Shown here: positions 62,892-64,000 of the stretch, piece after piece
How positions within the stretch are numbered: position 1 is the stretch's first letter
How the letters are laid out: each line of letters begins with the position of its first letter
Assembly (NCBI RefSeq): GCF_037042905.1
Contig: NC_087247.1
Span: forward strand, 38,581,420-38,645,419
Direction of reading: 5' to 3'
DNA length: 64,000 nt
DNA from: Lytechinus pictus
Taxonomy: Eukaryota > Echinodermata > Echinoidea > Temnopleuroida > Toxopneustidae
Notes under the pieces: generated by a model
Seen by the model: the letters and a program-made list of their open reading frames with translations, nothing else
Told to the model about the DNA's origin: nothing
Database searches by the model: none
Translations under genes and position numbers: made by a program

Positions 62892-64000
62892 AATTTTTTT
62901 TAAACGTTTTTATTTAGTATAACCATCTCATACACATATTACAAAACAAGTTTAATAACAATATAAAATAACAGTGTACAGTATGGATAAGTTACATTTT
63001 GATTTAAAAAATACATACAAAAACAACAAAGGGAAAAGAAAAGAAAAAAAAGCAATACAGGTCTGTTCGTCTACATTACCCAAAATCTAATAGATTCCAT
63101 AAAAAAAAAATCTATACATAGTAGTGTCCCTATATATAAGCAATACACTTTTCTGTTTGGTACACTTGTTTTAATTTACTGATAAACAAGTCAAAACAAG
63201 GAAGGATATTAATATATCTACACAGATATAAAGTTTTCTTTGCTACAATAAGGCAATGATTCAATGACACATCTTGCTTGTTATTAATTCCGAATAAAAT
63301 CTCTTCATCCTTTACTTGGATAATTTCTTTTTTAAATTTAGTATGCCACCATCTTAGAAATTCATTCATAAAGTCTCGAGCATGCGAATATTCTACCAAC
63401 AGGTGTTCAATTGTTTCCTGTTCTTGTTGACAAAAATAACACATCTCATTGTCTACAACTTTCATTTTCTTTAACTTTGCATTTACTAGTAGGCATCTTG
63501 TATTTATTTTACATTGAAATATTCTTGTTCTTGTATCTGGAATAACTTTAAAAGGCAGCTCATAAATAAAACTAAAACCATCTTCACTTATATCATACCT
63601 TGATCTCCAATATATTTCAGAAGTAGGGGTTTGGTATTTATTTTCTTTTAATATCATATTTATGATCTTGGTTGACAATTTTGATATAAACATTTTTTAA
63701 TTACCAAAAACTATAAAAATATCTAACTTTTTTAACAAATGTCGCCTCTCGAAACAACGAGCTTTAACTGTCTGTGGGATAGCAGAAACAATTGAAGAAG
63801 ATAGTTTTTAAAGCCAATTTGTTTTAAAGCCAATTTGTTGCCACTTTAAAAAAGGGATTAATTGACCATTTTCATCAAATAAATCTTGTATAAACCAAAT
63901 ACCAATATTGAACAATTCCTTCACAAAACAACTCACACCAGCTATTTTTATTTGTCTATTATTCAAAATAATACTTTCATGAGAAAATGCATCATGGTTA
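62892..64000 (-). mobile_element. L1/Tx1-like LINE, 3' part (continues past the window)
   Basis: Minus-strand element whose 3' end is marked by a T-run at 62893-62900 (its A tail on the minus strand). It contains a 3' UTR (62900-63129), an open frame at 63130-63693 and, further upstream, a frame with the typical segment IWFIQDLFDENGQLI. A 16-bp tandem duplication (63806-63821 / 63822-63837) and a stop separate the two frames, so the copy is broken. Confidence 0.75.
63130..63693 (-). pseudogene. C-terminal part of L1/Tx1-like ORF2 (187 codons open)
   Basis: Contains IYWRSRYDI, the zinc-knuckle-like CYFCQQEQETIEHLL followed by VEYSHARDF, and the closing segment KKTLYLCRYIN...LSKLKQVYQTEK type (here ISKLKQVYQTEK). 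The cysteine usually found after the HLL motif is replaced by tyrosine (VEY). The ATG at its start is internal to the family's ORF2, so this is a fragment and not a gene of its own. Related to the remnant at 30961-31283. Confidence 0.75.

Noticed and set aside
1..64000. CRISPR arrays, operons or bacterial genes
   Set aside because: All tandem repeats seen are microsatellites or transposon arrays without CRISPR-like spacers, and every recognised gene is spliced.

Overview
The window reads as nuclear DNA of an animal, most likely an echinoderm (sea-urchin-like). It is AT-rich, with long introns, clear GT-AG splice sites, many short microsatellites and many fragments of transposable elements. 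All protein genes recognised are spliced animal genes; nothing looks bacterial or viral. The species assignment is inference; the gene calls rest on exon-by-exon translation with matching intron phases.

Layout. (1) 52-18251 (+): the 3' part of a reelin gene, 23 coding exons joining into 1,456 codons without a break. It covers the end of one reelin repeat plus three whole ones (repeats 5-8 if the total is eight, as in vertebrates), four EGF modules and a short basic tail. (2) 18252-24413: a convergent gap without recognisable genes. (3) 24414-35647 (-): complete ARL8, six exons, 187 residues, a small GTPase of lysosome transport. (4) 35648-36210: a 563-bp divergent gap between the start codons of ARL8 and cathepsin C. 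(5) 36211-41228 (+): complete cathepsin C (dipeptidyl peptidase I), six exons, 461 residues. (6) 43881-45339 (+): a second copy of only the last two cathepsin C exons, which encode the peptidase; it is intact, with the same exon lengths and phase, but no exclusion-domain exons were found for it. (7) 45340-53701: about 8 kb with no recognisable gene, holding a SINE-like repeat and two adjacent MITE-like elements. (8) 53702-55344 (-): a two-coding-exon gene for a secreted acidic, glycine-rich protein with one Kazal domain. (9) 57.7-64.0 kb: a cluster of transposable elements in which a decayed LINE has been interrupted at least three times.

How the genes relate. ARL8 and cathepsin C both act at lysosomes and stand head to head, so a shared promoter is possible. 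The second set of peptidase exons could be used as alternative 3' exons of the same transcription unit. The transposon cluster holds two copies of one DNA-element family with clean 5-bp target duplications and different numbers (2 and 9) of a roughly 118-bp GC-box repeat.
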